A stretch of DNA of 11,414 bases from Candidatus Krumholzibacteriia bacterium (GTDB lineage Bacteria; Krumholzibacteriota; Krumholzibacteria; WVZY01; JAKEHA01), in contig JAOTVO010000061.1 in the NCBI GenBank assembly GCA_029863355.1, positions 1 through 11,414 on the forward strand, written 5' to 3'. Below, piece by piece: positions 1 to 7,656 of this stretch (its first letter is position 1; each line of letters starts with the position of its first letter). The notes under the pieces were generated by a model. It was not told the origin of the DNA. It saw only the letters and a list, made by a program, of their open reading frames with translations, and ran no database searches. Made by a program: the position numbers and the translations under genes.

Positions 1-231
1 CCCCACGCGCGTCGCCATCGCCGCCGCGTGGTCGGTCATGATCGCCGTCTCGGTGCGCGTGAGGTAGTACTCGTCCAGCTCCGTAATGCGTTCGAAGAGG
101 CGTGAGCCGCGCGCGTCGTAGAAGAGCTTGGCGGAAAGCTGCTTGGGTTTCGCGCCGAGCCCGGCCACGATCTCCTCGCGCACGTCGCGGGCCTCGGGCT
201 CGAAGTCGTGTATGCGAATAGGTTCGGGCAT
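1..231 (-). CDS. egtD: EgtD, L-histidine N-alpha-methyltransferase (N-terminal part, cut by window edge)
   Basis: The first 77 codons of a gene that starts with ATG at 231 and runs off the left edge without a stop. The translation begins MPEPIRIHDFEPEARDV and contains KLFYDARGSRLFERIT followed by LDEYYLTRTE. This pattern is typical of the N-terminus of the EgtD / DUF2260 SAM-dependent methyltransferase family, whose members are usually about 320 residues long, so roughly a quarter is visible. EgtD trimethylates the alpha-amino group of histidine to give hercynine, the substrate of EgtB, in the cytosol. It lies 11 bp downstream of the egtB stop codon, with a GGAG motif just before its ATG, so the two are almost certainly co-transcribed. 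The SAM-binding core lies mostly outside the window. The identification rests on the N-terminal motif plus the egtB neighbour. Confidence 0.93.
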   Translation of the reverse strand, partial: MPEPIRIHDFEPEARDVREEIVAGLGAKPKQLSAKLFYDARGSRLFERITELDEYYLTRTETAIMTDHAAAMATRVG

Positions 232-242
232 CGTCTCCACTC

Positions 243-1514
243 CTATGCGTCGTCGGCGAGACGGATGCCGGTGAACTGCCAGCGGGCGCCGGGCGGGAAG
301 AAGTTGCGATAGGTGCGGCGCACGTGGCCGGCGGGTGTGGCGCACGATCCGCCGCGCAGCACGAACTGGTTGCACATGAACTTGCCGTTGTACTCGCCGA
401 TGGCGCCCGCCGGCGGGCGGTAGCCGGGGTAGGGCGAGTAGTGGCTCTGCGTCCATTCCCACACGTCGCCGTATAGCTGGGCCGGCGCATCGGGCGGCGC
501 CGCGCGCGACGCCGGCCGCGGGTGCAGAGCGCCGGAATCGGCGAAGTTGCCGGCGATGGGCACGCCCTGGGCGACCGCTTCCCACTCGAACTCGGTCGGC
601 AGCCGGCGGCCCGACCAACGCGCAAAGGCGTCGGCCTCGAAGTAGCTCACGTGGCAGACCGGCTCGTCTTCGGCTACGCGCCGCATCCCCGAGAGCGTGA
701 ACATCCACCAGTCGCCGTCGCGCCGCTCCCAGTAGAGCGGCGCCTCCCAGCCCTCCGCGGTGCGCGTGTGCCAGCCCAGGTCGAGCCACAGCTCGGGGCG
801 CGCGTAACCGCCGTCGTCGATGAACGCGCGGTACTCGCCATTGGTCACCAGCCGGCTCGCGAGCGCGAACGGTGCGAGGTGCACGCGGTGGCGCGGGCCC
901 TCGTTGTCGTAGGCGAAGCCCTCGCCGTCGTGGCCGAGGTCGCGCACGCCGCCCTCGATCGCGCGCCATGCGACGGGCGCGGGAGTCGCCGCTTCGCGCG
1001 GCGCATCGGCGGGAGCGCGGAAGACCGGGCCGAGCGGATTGGCGACGAGCACGTGCTTGATGTCGGTGAGGATCAGCTCCTGGTGCTGCTGCTCGTGATT
1101 GAGACCGAGGACGAGCACGGATTCGAACTCGGCGGAGATGCCATCCTCGAGCAGGCGTTCCATGTGCGTATCGACGTGCCGCCGGTAGTCGCCCACCTCG
1201 CGCAGCGTGGGGCGTGAGAGGAGTCCGCGGTGCGGCCGGTGGTGCCGCTCCCCCACCGCCACGTAGTACGAATTGAACAGGGACGCGTACAACGGATCGG
1301 GCGACCGATAACCGGAAAGGTACGGCGCGAGCAGAAACGTCTCGAAGAACCAGCTCGTGTGCGCGAGGTGCCACTTGGTGGGGCTGACGTCGGGCATGGT
1401 CTGCACGACCGTATCCTCGGGCTCGAGGGTCTCGCACAGAGAGACGCTGAACGCGCGCACGTGGCGGTAGCGCTCGATCATCGCGCGGGTCGCATCGAGG
1501 GAAGGCGCGGGCAC
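243..1514 (-). CDS. egtB: EgtB, hercynine sulfoxide synthase (probable cysteine-using type)
   Basis: A non-haem iron enzyme of ergothioneine synthesis that joins hercynine to a cysteine sulfur with O2, giving a sulfoxide. I place the start at GTG 1514 (423 residues) because GAAAGGA sits 7 nt upstream and the length fits the family. The frame stays open upstream to 1613, but that extension ([16 protein letters not shown]...) looks non-conserved. Residues 10-165 form a DinB-like domain with KWHLAH (H52) and the iron-binding HEQQHQE (H140, H144). Residues 180-420 form an FGE-sulfatase/formylglycine-generating-like domain with GDVWEWTQ and VLRGGSC near the C-terminus. The tandem tyrosines Y83-Y84 in NSYY lie 31 residues after H52. 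This matches, from memory, the spacing of H62 and Y93/Y94 in the cysteine-using EgtB of Chloracidobacterium thermophilum. The substrate preference is therefore inference. It is the first gene of an egtB-egtD operon. Confidence 0.95.
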   Translation of the reverse strand: MPAPSLDATRAMIERYRHVRAFSVSLCETLEPEDTVVQTMPDVSPTKWHLAHTSWFFETFLLAPYLSGYRSPDPLYASLFNSYYVAVGERHHRPHRGLLSRPTLREVGDYRRHVDTHMERLLEDGISAEFESVLVLGLNHEQQHQELILTDIKHVLVANPLGPVFRAPADAPREAATPAPVAWRAIEGGVRDLGHDGEGFAYDNEGPRHRVHLAPFALASRLVTNGEYRAFIDDGGYARPELWLDLGWHTRTAEGWEAPLYWERRDGDWWMFTLSGMRRVAEDEPVCHVSYFEADAFARWSGRRLPTEFEWEAVAQGVPIAGNFADSGALHPRPASRAAPPDAPAQLYGDVWEWTQSHYSPYPGYRPPAGAIGEYNGKFMCNQFVLRGGSCATPAGHVRRTYRNFFPPGARWQFTGIRLADDA

Positions 1515-1521
1515 GGCCGGG

Positions 1522-1528
1522 TCCTTTC
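1522..1528 (-). promoter_or_regulatory. Ribosome binding site that fixes the egtB GTG start
   Basis: On the minus strand this reads GAAAGGA, and 7 nt (CCCGGCC) separate it from GTG at 1514. No comparable purine-rich motif was noticed before the earlier in-frame start at 1613. This supports the 423-residue EgtB rather than the 456-residue version. Confidence 0.65.
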
Positions 1529-1634
1529 GGTGGCGGGCGGGACCGGTGATGAAGGGGGCGGCGCGGCGCCCAACGGAGTCCGGTGTCGGCAGGCCCCGGC
1601 CCGGCGTTGGCAATTCGACGGGCGGTCTCCCGGA

Positions 1635-1663
1635 AGCTTACATCGCGGTCGGCGCCGGCGCAA
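1635..1663 (-). promoter_or_regulatory. Weak candidate sigma70 promoter for egtB
   Basis: In the 170-bp gap between trkH and egtB the minus strand shows TTGCGC (1663-1658), 17 bp, then TAAGCT (1640-1635). Each hexamer matches consensus at only about three of six positions. The alternative -10 TGTAAG (1642-1637) overlaps it. This is the most AT-containing part of the gap, and a promoter is expected somewhere here if egtBD is not simply read through from trkH. The evidence is weak. Confidence 0.22.
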
Positions 1664-1684
1664 GGGCCGGCCGGGCGGCTCGGG

Positions 1685-3124
<1,440 letters not shown>

Positions 3125-3135
3125 CGTTGCCGCCG

Positions 3136-4476
3136 CTACTTGAAGAGCTTCTCCACCTGGCCCAGCGCGCTGGACAGCGTAAAGACGACCACGCGATCAC
3201 CCGCCTGGAAGCGCGTGCTGCCCACGGGGATCATGTACTCGTCTCCGCGCATGAGCGCGCCGACGATGGCGTCGCGCGGAAAGTGGATGTCTTTGAGCGG
3301 CTTCCGGGTGATCTTGTCCTCGCTGTCGACGATGTACTCGATGATGCTCGCGTTCACGCCCGGAACCGACGCGATCGCCGCCACCTCCTGCTCCTCGATG
3401 AAACGCTGCACGGCGTTCACGGTGAGAAGCTGCTTGCTCACCACGGCATCCATTCCGATTCCCGGCGTGATGGGCAGGTACTCGATCTTGTTCACCAGGG
3501 CGATCGTGCGCTTGACCTTGAGGTGCCGGGCGAGCAGCGTGGAGATGATGTTGGTCTCGTCGTCGCCCGTCACGGCGATGAACGCGTCCATGTCCTGCAG
3601 GCCTTCCACCGCCATCAGGTCGATGTCGGTGCCGTCACCCTGAATGATCAGCGTGTCGGGCAGGATGTTGGCGATCTCGCGGCTGCGCTCGGCGTTGCTC
3701 TCCACCAGCTTGACGTTGGCGAACTTGCTCAGCTCGCGCGCGACGAACTGCCCCACCAGCCCGCCGCCGAGGATCATGACATCCTCGATGCGGATATCGG
3801 CCTTGCCGCTGAGCGTGACGAACGTGGACACGTAGTCGGGCTTGCAGATGGCGAACACCTGGTCACCGCGGATCATCTCGTCGTCTCCGCGCGGGATCAT
3901 CGTATGCTGCTGGCGGTTGACGGCGACGATGCGCAAGGGCGGGTCCCCGAACTCCTCGGCGAGCCGGTGCAGGGGCTTGCGCAGGAGCGGCGAGCCCTCT
4001 TCGAGTCGCATGCCCAAGAGAACGATCTTGCCGTTCTCGAACTCGACCACGTCGGTAGCCTGCGCCTGCCGGATGAGGCGCACGATGGAGTCGGCCGTCT
4101 CCTTCTCGGGGTGGATGAAATGGTCGACGCCGAGCTCCTTCGCCGGCACCGGGTAGTCGGGCAACATGAACTCCGGGTTGCGGACGCGCGCCACCGTGGT
4201 GCGCACGCCACGCCGCTTGGCGAGCTGGCAGGAGAGGATGTTGACCTCGTCGTTATCGGTCATGGCGGCGACCAGGTCGGCATGCTCTACCCCCGCCTCA
4301 TCCAGCGCCCGCGCGCTGCAACCGTGTCCCTCCACCACGATGGCGTCGAGCTGCTCGCGCGCCAGCTGCGCGCGCGCCGGGTTCGCCTCCACCAGGGTGA
4401 CGTCCGTGCGCTCGCGGAACAGCCGCTTGCTCAGCTGGAAGCCGATGTCCCCCGCGCCTACGATGAGAATTCTCAT
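3136..4476 (-). CDS. trkA: TrkA, peripheral NAD(H)/nucleotide-binding regulator of Trk
   Basis: Cytoplasmic regulatory subunit that forms the gating ring under TrkH. At 446 residues it is the full-length two-repeat form: RCK_N 1 (residues 1-120) with Rossmann motif GAGDIG (7-12) and the acidic residue E30 ending strand 2; TrkA_C 1 (about 135-220); RCK_N 2 (about 230-350) with GGGLVG (237-242) and E259; TrkA_C 2 (about 365-445). Both nucleotide-binding motifs look intact. It sits between the cation exchanger (12-nt gap upstream) and trkH (11-nt gap downstream), all minus strand, so the three form one operon. No clear Shine-Dalgarno is seen before ATG 4476. Translation may rely on coupling to the exchanger gene, which ends in two tandem TAG codons. 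Confidence 0.97.
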   Translation of the reverse strand: MRILIVGAGDIGFQLSKRLFRERTDVTLVEANPARAQLAREQLDAIVVEGHGCSARALDEAGVEHADLVAAMTDNDEVNILSCQLAKRRGVRTTVARVRNPEFMLPDYPVPAKELGVDHFIHPEKETADSIVRLIRQAQATDVVEFENGKIVLLGMRLEEGSPLLRKPLHRLAEEFGDPPLRIVAVNRQQHTMIPRGDDEMIRGDQVFAICKPDYVSTFVTLSGKADIRIEDVMILGGGLVGQFVARELSKFANVKLVESNAERSREIANILPDTLIIQGDGTDIDLMAVEGLQDMDAFIAVTGDDETNIISTLLARHLKVKRTIALVNKIEYLPITPGIGMDAVVSKQLLTVNAVQRFIEEQEVAAIASVPGVNASIIEYIVDSEDKITRKPLKDIHFPRDAIVGALMRGDEYMIPVGSTRFQAGDRVVVFTLSSALGQVEKLFK

Positions 4477-4488
4477 GCGACGAGCCTA

Positions 4489-5463
4489 CTACAACAGGGT
4501 GGCCAGATACACGACATAAGCCGCCAGCGCCAGGACGCCGTCCGTGCGGGAGATCCCGCGGCCGCGCGCCACCGCGGGCACGATGGCGACCAGGCAGAAC
4601 CCCAGCATCCACCACATGTCGCGCGCGATGAACGCGTGCGACACGCCCACCGTTCGCGTCACCGCCACCGTGCCCAGGATGCCGCACGTGTTGAAGATGT
4701 TGGAGCCGATCAGGTTGCCGACGGCGACGGCGGAGTGCCGGCGAACGCCGGCCATGACGCACGTGGCCAGCTCGGGGAGGCTCGTTCCCACCGACACCAG
4801 CGTTACGGCGATGACGCGCTGGCTGACGCCCGCGATCTCGGCGATCACGACCGCCCCGCGCACGAGCAGCTCGCCGCCGGCGGTGAGGAGTGCCGCCCCG
4901 GCGAAGACGAGCGCGAACGAGCGCGCCACGCCGAGCCGCGAGCGGTCGCGCGGCGCCAACTCGGCGGCGATGTCGCGCTCGTCGACCTCGCCGTGCGGGA
5001 CGTCGGGCCGGCGCGCGCTGCGCGCGCGGTAGACCAGAAAGCCGGCGAGGAGTGCGAGCAGGAGCACGCCCTCGCGCGAGTCGACCTCACCGTCGCGCGC
5101 GAGTCCGACGGCGAGCACCATCGTCGCCGTCATGAAGGCGACGTCGACGCGGATGAGGTTGGCGCGGAAGCGCAGCGGCGGGAAGAGCACGGCGGTAACC
5201 GCGAGGATCACCGCCAAATTGAAGATGTTCGATCCCACGACGTTGCCCACGGCGAGATCCGGGTTGCCGCGCAGCGCCGCCACGAGACTGACGGCCAGCT
5301 CCGGGAGCGACGTGGCCATGGCCACGACCGTCAAACCAATGACAGACGTGGAAATTCCGAGGCGGCGCGAAACCGACACGGCGCCGCGCACGAGCACCTC
5401 GCCGCCGCCGGCCAGCAGCAGAAACCCCGCGAGCGCGAAGAGAATGGCAGGCGTGAGACCCAT
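4489..5463 (-). CDS. CaCA-family Na+/Ca2+ (cation/cation) exchanger, YrbG-like
   Basis: Integral membrane antiporter of 324 residues, typical of bacterial CaCA proteins. Both inverted alpha repeats are present and intact: alpha-1 with TVVAMATSLPEL and GNVVGSNIFN (residues 45-82, acidic E55) and alpha-2 with TLVSVGTSLPEL and GNLIGSNIFN (221-258, E231). The two glutamates and the GSN motifs line the ion site in family structures. About ten hydrophobic segments are visible, with a charged cytoplasmic loop at 147-180 between the halves. The ion cannot be fixed from sequence: Ca2+ out for Na+ or H+ in is usual, and K+ dependence is possible. Its position as first gene of an operon with trkA-trkH suggests a role in ion or osmotic balance. 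ATG 5463 lacks an obvious Shine-Dalgarno, so the start is less certain than the frame. The gene ends TAG TAG. Confidence 0.93.
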   Translation of the reverse strand: MGLTPAILFALAGFLLLAGGGEVLVRGAVSVSRRLGISTSVIGLTVVAMATSLPELAVSLVAALRGNPDLAVGNVVGSNIFNLAVILAVTAVLFPPLRFRANLIRVDVAFMTATMVLAVGLARDGEVDSREGVLLLALLAGFLVYRARSARRPDVPHGEVDERDIAAELAPRDRSRLGVARSFALVFAGAALLTAGGELLVRGAVVIAEIAGVSQRVIAVTLVSVGTSLPELATCVMAGVRRHSAVAVGNLIGSNIFNTCGILGTVAVTRTVGVSHAFIARDMWWMLGFCLVAIVPAVARGRGISRTDGVLALAAYVVYLATLL

Positions 5464-5522
5464 CGAACGCAGAGGCTAATTCATTCGCGTCCGTTCCGGC
5501 AACGCCGAAGCCACCCGCCGGC

Positions 5523-5551
5523 TTGACGGCCCCGGGACGCCGCCATACAAT
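5523..5551 (+). promoter_or_regulatory. Near-consensus sigma70-type promoter of the SelW-like gene
   Basis: TTGACG (5523-5528), a spacer of exactly 17 bp, and TACAAT (5546-5551), five of six matches in both hexamers. The expected transcription start is near 5558, giving a leader of about 70 nt before the GTG at 5630. It points only to the plus-strand selenoprotein gene. The leader holds a short perfect inverted repeat at 5575-5587. Confidence 0.72.
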
Positions 5552-5616
5552 GAGAGAGGCAATAAGAAGGCGATCGGGAGTCTCCCGGCGTCAAGGCCGT
5601 GCTCCCCCTCGCCACG

Positions 5617-5624
5617 AAAAGGAG
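5617..5624 (+). promoter_or_regulatory. Strong Shine-Dalgarno of the SelW-like selenoprotein gene
   Basis: AAAAGGAG followed by 5 nt (cgatc) and GTG at 5630. It is one of the best ribosome binding sites in the window and fixes the start of the selenoprotein frame. It argues that the frame interrupted by TGA at codon 11 is really translated. Confidence 0.8.
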
Positions 5625-5629
5625 CGATC

Positions 5630-5848
5630 GTGCGCACCTCTATCGAATACTGCGTGGCCTGAAACTACTCCCCCCAAGCCCTCAGTCTGAGGGCTGCGAT
5701 CGAGAAAGCGATTCCCGGCGTCACCGTCGAGCTGATCGAATCCGGCGGCGGCGCCTTCGAGATCCGCCGCGACGGCAAACTCGTCTTCTCCAAACTCAAG
5801 TTAGGACGCTTCCCCGAACTTGAGGAGATTATCGAGAAGCTCCAGTGA
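5630..5848 (+). CDS. SelW-like (Rdx family) selenoprotein with Sec encoded by in-frame TGA at 5660-5662
   Basis: If TGA 5660-5662 is read as selenocysteine, GTG 5630 to TGA 5846 encodes 72 residues. They start MRTSIEYCVAU-NYSPQALS and run on through LIESGGGAFEIRRDGK, LVFSKLKLGRF and PELEEIIEKL. This is the full Rdx (SelW/SelT/SelH) pattern: a first beta strand, the redox loop C8-x-x-U11, a helix, a strand, G-G-x-F-E-[IV], DGKLVFSK and GRFPE. Cysteine homologues have CxxC at the loop. Proteins of this thioredoxin-like fold are thought to act in thiol redox reactions, but the bacterial substrate is unknown. A strong AAAAGGAG, a promoter at 5523-5551 and a SECIS-like hairpin at 5677-5695 support it. 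The real stop is also TGA. The gene is divergent from the cation exchanger and ends 12 bp before the end of the convergent peptidase gene. A nonsense mutation or sequencing error (TGC/TGT to TGA) is the alternative, but the hairpin makes it less likely. A 74-residue frame overlapping it (5599-5823) is spurious. Confidence 0.88.
5677..5695 (+). promoter_or_regulatory. Bacterial SECIS-like hairpin for selenocysteine insertion
   Basis: AGCCCTCA (5677-5684), loop GTC (5685-5687) and TGAGGGCT (5688-5695) form a perfect 8-bp stem. The loop begins 23 nt after the TGA (22 nt lie between). Published descriptions of bacterial SECIS elements ask for a hairpin directly after the UGA, a loop roughly 16-37 nt away, and a G among the first loop bases. 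All three hold here. The tip CAGUCUG resembles the CAGGUCUG tip of the E. coli fdhF element recognised by SelB. It lies inside the coding sequence, as bacterial SECIS elements do. Confidence 0.78.
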
Positions 5849-5860
5849 GGGCGAGGCGCT

Positions 5861-7051
5861 CTACACCGACGGCGAGTGAGCGTCCCGCACCGGTGGCGCC
5901 AGTAGTAAGAGCGCGAGCAGCGCGCAGCGCTCGAGGGTGCGGTCGATGTCGATGTACTCGCGCTTGGCGTGAGCGCCGTCGCCGACGGGGCCGAGGCCGT
6001 CGAGGGTCGCGGTGTAGAGGCTGGTGATGTTGCCGTCGGAGGCGCCGCCGGAGGTGCCTTCTTCGAGGGCGACTCCGAGGTCGGCGCCGAGATTCCGGGC
6101 CAGGCGCCACAGGACCTGGTTGCGCGGCGTGGCCTCCATGGGGCTGCGATCGAACCCGCCGTCAATCTCGATGGTCACGCCCGGCGTGACGGGAATGATC
6201 TCCGCCACCGCGCGCTCGACACTGCGCGCGTCATCCCACGTAAGCACGCGCACGTCCACGGCCGCCCGGCTCTCGGGAGCCACCACGTTCGAGCGCAGCC
6301 CGCCGGACACCGTGCCCACGTTGACGGTCACCCCGCGGTTGGGATCGTTGAGCGCGAAGAGCTTCTGGATCACGTGCGAGAGCTCGAGGATCGCGCTCGC
6401 GCCTTCCTCCGGCGCGATACCCGCGTGGGACGCGCGTCCGCGCACGACCACGTCGAAGTGGCCGGTTCCCTTCCGCGCCGTCTTGAGCTTCCCGACGAGG
6501 CCCAGCGCGGGCTCGAGGACCAGCGCGCGATCCGCCCGCCGCGCCAGGCGCTCGATGAGGGACTGCGAGTCGATGCTGCCGATCTCCTCGTCGGAAGTGA
6601 CGAGGACCGCGGGCGTGACCTCCGGCTCCAGGTCCAGCACGTCCAGCGCGTGCAAGGCGAAGACGACCTGCGCCAGGCCGCCCTTCATGTCGAAGGCGCC
6701 CGGCCCGCGCAGCTTTCCGTCGGCCATCTGTACGGGCATCTCGCGCAGCGTGCCCGCGGGCCACACCGTGTCGCAGTGCCCCGCGACGAGCTGGAAAGCG
6801 CGGCCGCGCTTGCGCTCGCGCGGGAGTGCCAAGAGCATGCCGGCGCTGCGACGGCCGGGCACGTGCGTGACGCGGCAGCCCGCGCTGTCGAGCCCGCGCT
6901 GGAGCGCGCGGTGTATCGCGGCGAAGGCGCGGGGCTCGGTGGACGGCGACTCCGCGCGGAGCAGCTCCTCGACGTAGGAGACGAAATCGGCGCGGCGCGC
7001 GCGCAAGTGGCCGAGGATACGATCGGCGACCGTTTCTCTTGGATGCTCCAT
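5861..7051 (-). CDS. M20 family zinc metallopeptidase, carboxypeptidase G2 (glutamate carboxypeptidase)-like
   Basis: Cytosolic-looking di-zinc hydrolase of 396 residues, with no signal peptide. All catalytic positions are visible: H92 and D94 in GHCDTV, bridging D121 in GPGAFDMKGG, the general base E155 and ligand E156 in TSDEEIGS, E180 in VLEPAL, and H361 in GDGAHAKREY. The spacings H92-D121-E155/E156-E180 equal those I recall for Pseudomonas carboxypeptidase G2 (H112, D141, E175/E176, E200). The lid/dimerisation domain spans about residues 190-305 (KGTGHFDVVVRGRASHAG). The actual substrate (folate-type glutamates, peptides or acylated amino acids) cannot be read from sequence. ATG 7051 overlaps the upstream TGA stop by one base (TGATG), so translation is probably coupled. 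A TTG one codon earlier is possible. It is the last gene of the operon and convergent with the selenoprotein gene. Confidence 0.92.
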   Translation of the reverse strand: MEHPRETVADRILGHLRARRADFVSYVEELLRAESPSTEPRAFAAIHRALQRGLDSAGCRVTHVPGRRSAGMLLALPRERKRGRAFQLVAGHCDTVWPAGTLREMPVQMADGKLRGPGAFDMKGGLAQVVFALHALDVLDLEPEVTPAVLVTSDEEIGSIDSQSLIERLARRADRALVLEPALGLVGKLKTARKGTGHFDVVVRGRASHAGIAPEEGASAILELSHVIQKLFALNDPNRGVTVNVGTVSGGLRSNVVAPESRAAVDVRVLTWDDARSVERAVAEIIPVTPGVTIEIDGGFDRSPMEATPRNQVLWRLARNLGADLGVALEEGTSGGASDGNITSLYTATLDGLGPVGDGAHAKREYIDIDRTLERCALLALLLLAPPVRDAHSPSV

Positions 7052-7656
7052 CAACGCTTGAACTGCTCTGGAAACGGAAACGCGCGCGTCTCCCTTATGT
7101 AGGCGAAGCGCCGCGGCGAGACGTACGCCAACAGCGGCGCGTGATAGATGAGGTCCGCGTCGTCGCGGTCGGGTCCGCGCACGCAGTCCTTGGCTACGTG
7201 GGCCGCGACGATAGAGCCGACGATCAAGCTGTTTTCACCGAAACCGTCCACGACTCGGTGCATCTGGCACTCGAAAAACAGATAGCCGTCCTCGAGAAAA
7301 GGAGCGTCCACCCGGCTGGCCATGAACGTCGGCACTGACTGCAGGTTCGGTTTGGAATCGTCCTCGCAGCGCGGCGACGCGGTTAGGCTCGTCTCCACCA
7401 CTTGCGACGGCCGCGGGTAGCTCACGGCGAACTCTTTCTGCTGCCGGATGTTCAGGTACGTGCGGTGCCGCGGCGTACACACGAAACCGAAGTAGTTCTG
7501 CCACCCGATGGGGATGGCCATGTGCTTGGGCGCCAGGTCGTAGTCGCCGCCCGCCTGCCGGGTACCCACCACGACCAGGTTGTGGACGACGAAGAACTTC
7601 TCCCAGACGGGCACGCTCGTGTCGAGCGCCACCAGCTCGCGGTATGGATCAGACAT
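7051..7656 (-). CDS. Flavin reductase-like, FMN-binding split-barrel protein
   Basis: A 201-residue protein matching the flavin reductase-like (DIM6/NTAB) fold. The N-terminal part shows the typical pattern: FFVVHNLVVVGT (21-32), then KHMAIPIGWQNYFGF, an HRTYLNIRQQKEFAVSYP stretch resembling the 'xT..Ni..t.ef.vn.P' block, and a later VVDGFGENSLIVGSIVAAHV strand where family members place the beta-barrel core and the flavin-side residues. Members bind FMN and either reduce free flavin with NAD(P)H or act as flavoproteins of unknown substrate. Which applies cannot be told. ATG 7656 has a clear AAGGAG 9 nt upstream (7666-7671). The gene overlaps the STAS stop by 8 nt and the peptidase start by 1 nt. 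Being in the same operon as a partner-switching pair is unexpected for a metabolic flavoprotein. Confidence 0.83.
   Translation of the reverse strand: MSDPYRELVALDTSVPVWEKFFVVHNLVVVGTRQAGGDYDLAPKHMAIPIGWQNYFGFVCTPRHRTYLNIRQQKEFAVSYPRPSQVVETSLTASPRCEDDSKPNLQSVPTFMASRVDAPFLEDGYLFFECQMHRVVDGFGENSLIVGSIVAAHVAKDCVRGPDRDDADLIYHAPLLAYVSPRRFAYIRETRAFPFPEQFKR

Noticed and set aside
1654..1671. GCCGGC-GCAAGG-GCCGGC hairpin downstream of trkH as a terminator
   Set aside because: GCCGGC is self-complementary and common in this GC-rich sequence, the stem is only 6 bp, and no T-run follows on the minus strand.
5464..5502. Minus-strand promoter for the exchanger-trkA-trkH operon (TTGCCG at 5502-5497)
   Set aside because: No acceptable -10 hexamer lies 16-18 bp downstream; the best candidates (TTAGCC, ATTAGC) match consensus poorly.
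5599..5823. A 74-codon plus-strand frame (MLPLATKRSDRAHLYR...) overlapping the selenoprotein gene
   Set aside because: It turns into an Arg-rich tail (RRHRRADRIRRRRLRD) with no family likeness and lacks a ribosome binding site; the shifted frame with AAAAGGAG and Rdx motifs explains the region better.
5630..5848. Interpretation of the SelW-like gene as a pseudogene with a nonsense mutation
   Set aside because: Only one stop interrupts the frame and it falls precisely at the redox residue where homologues have Cys or Sec. A SECIS-like hairpin follows at the right distance, and promoter and ribosome binding site are intact.
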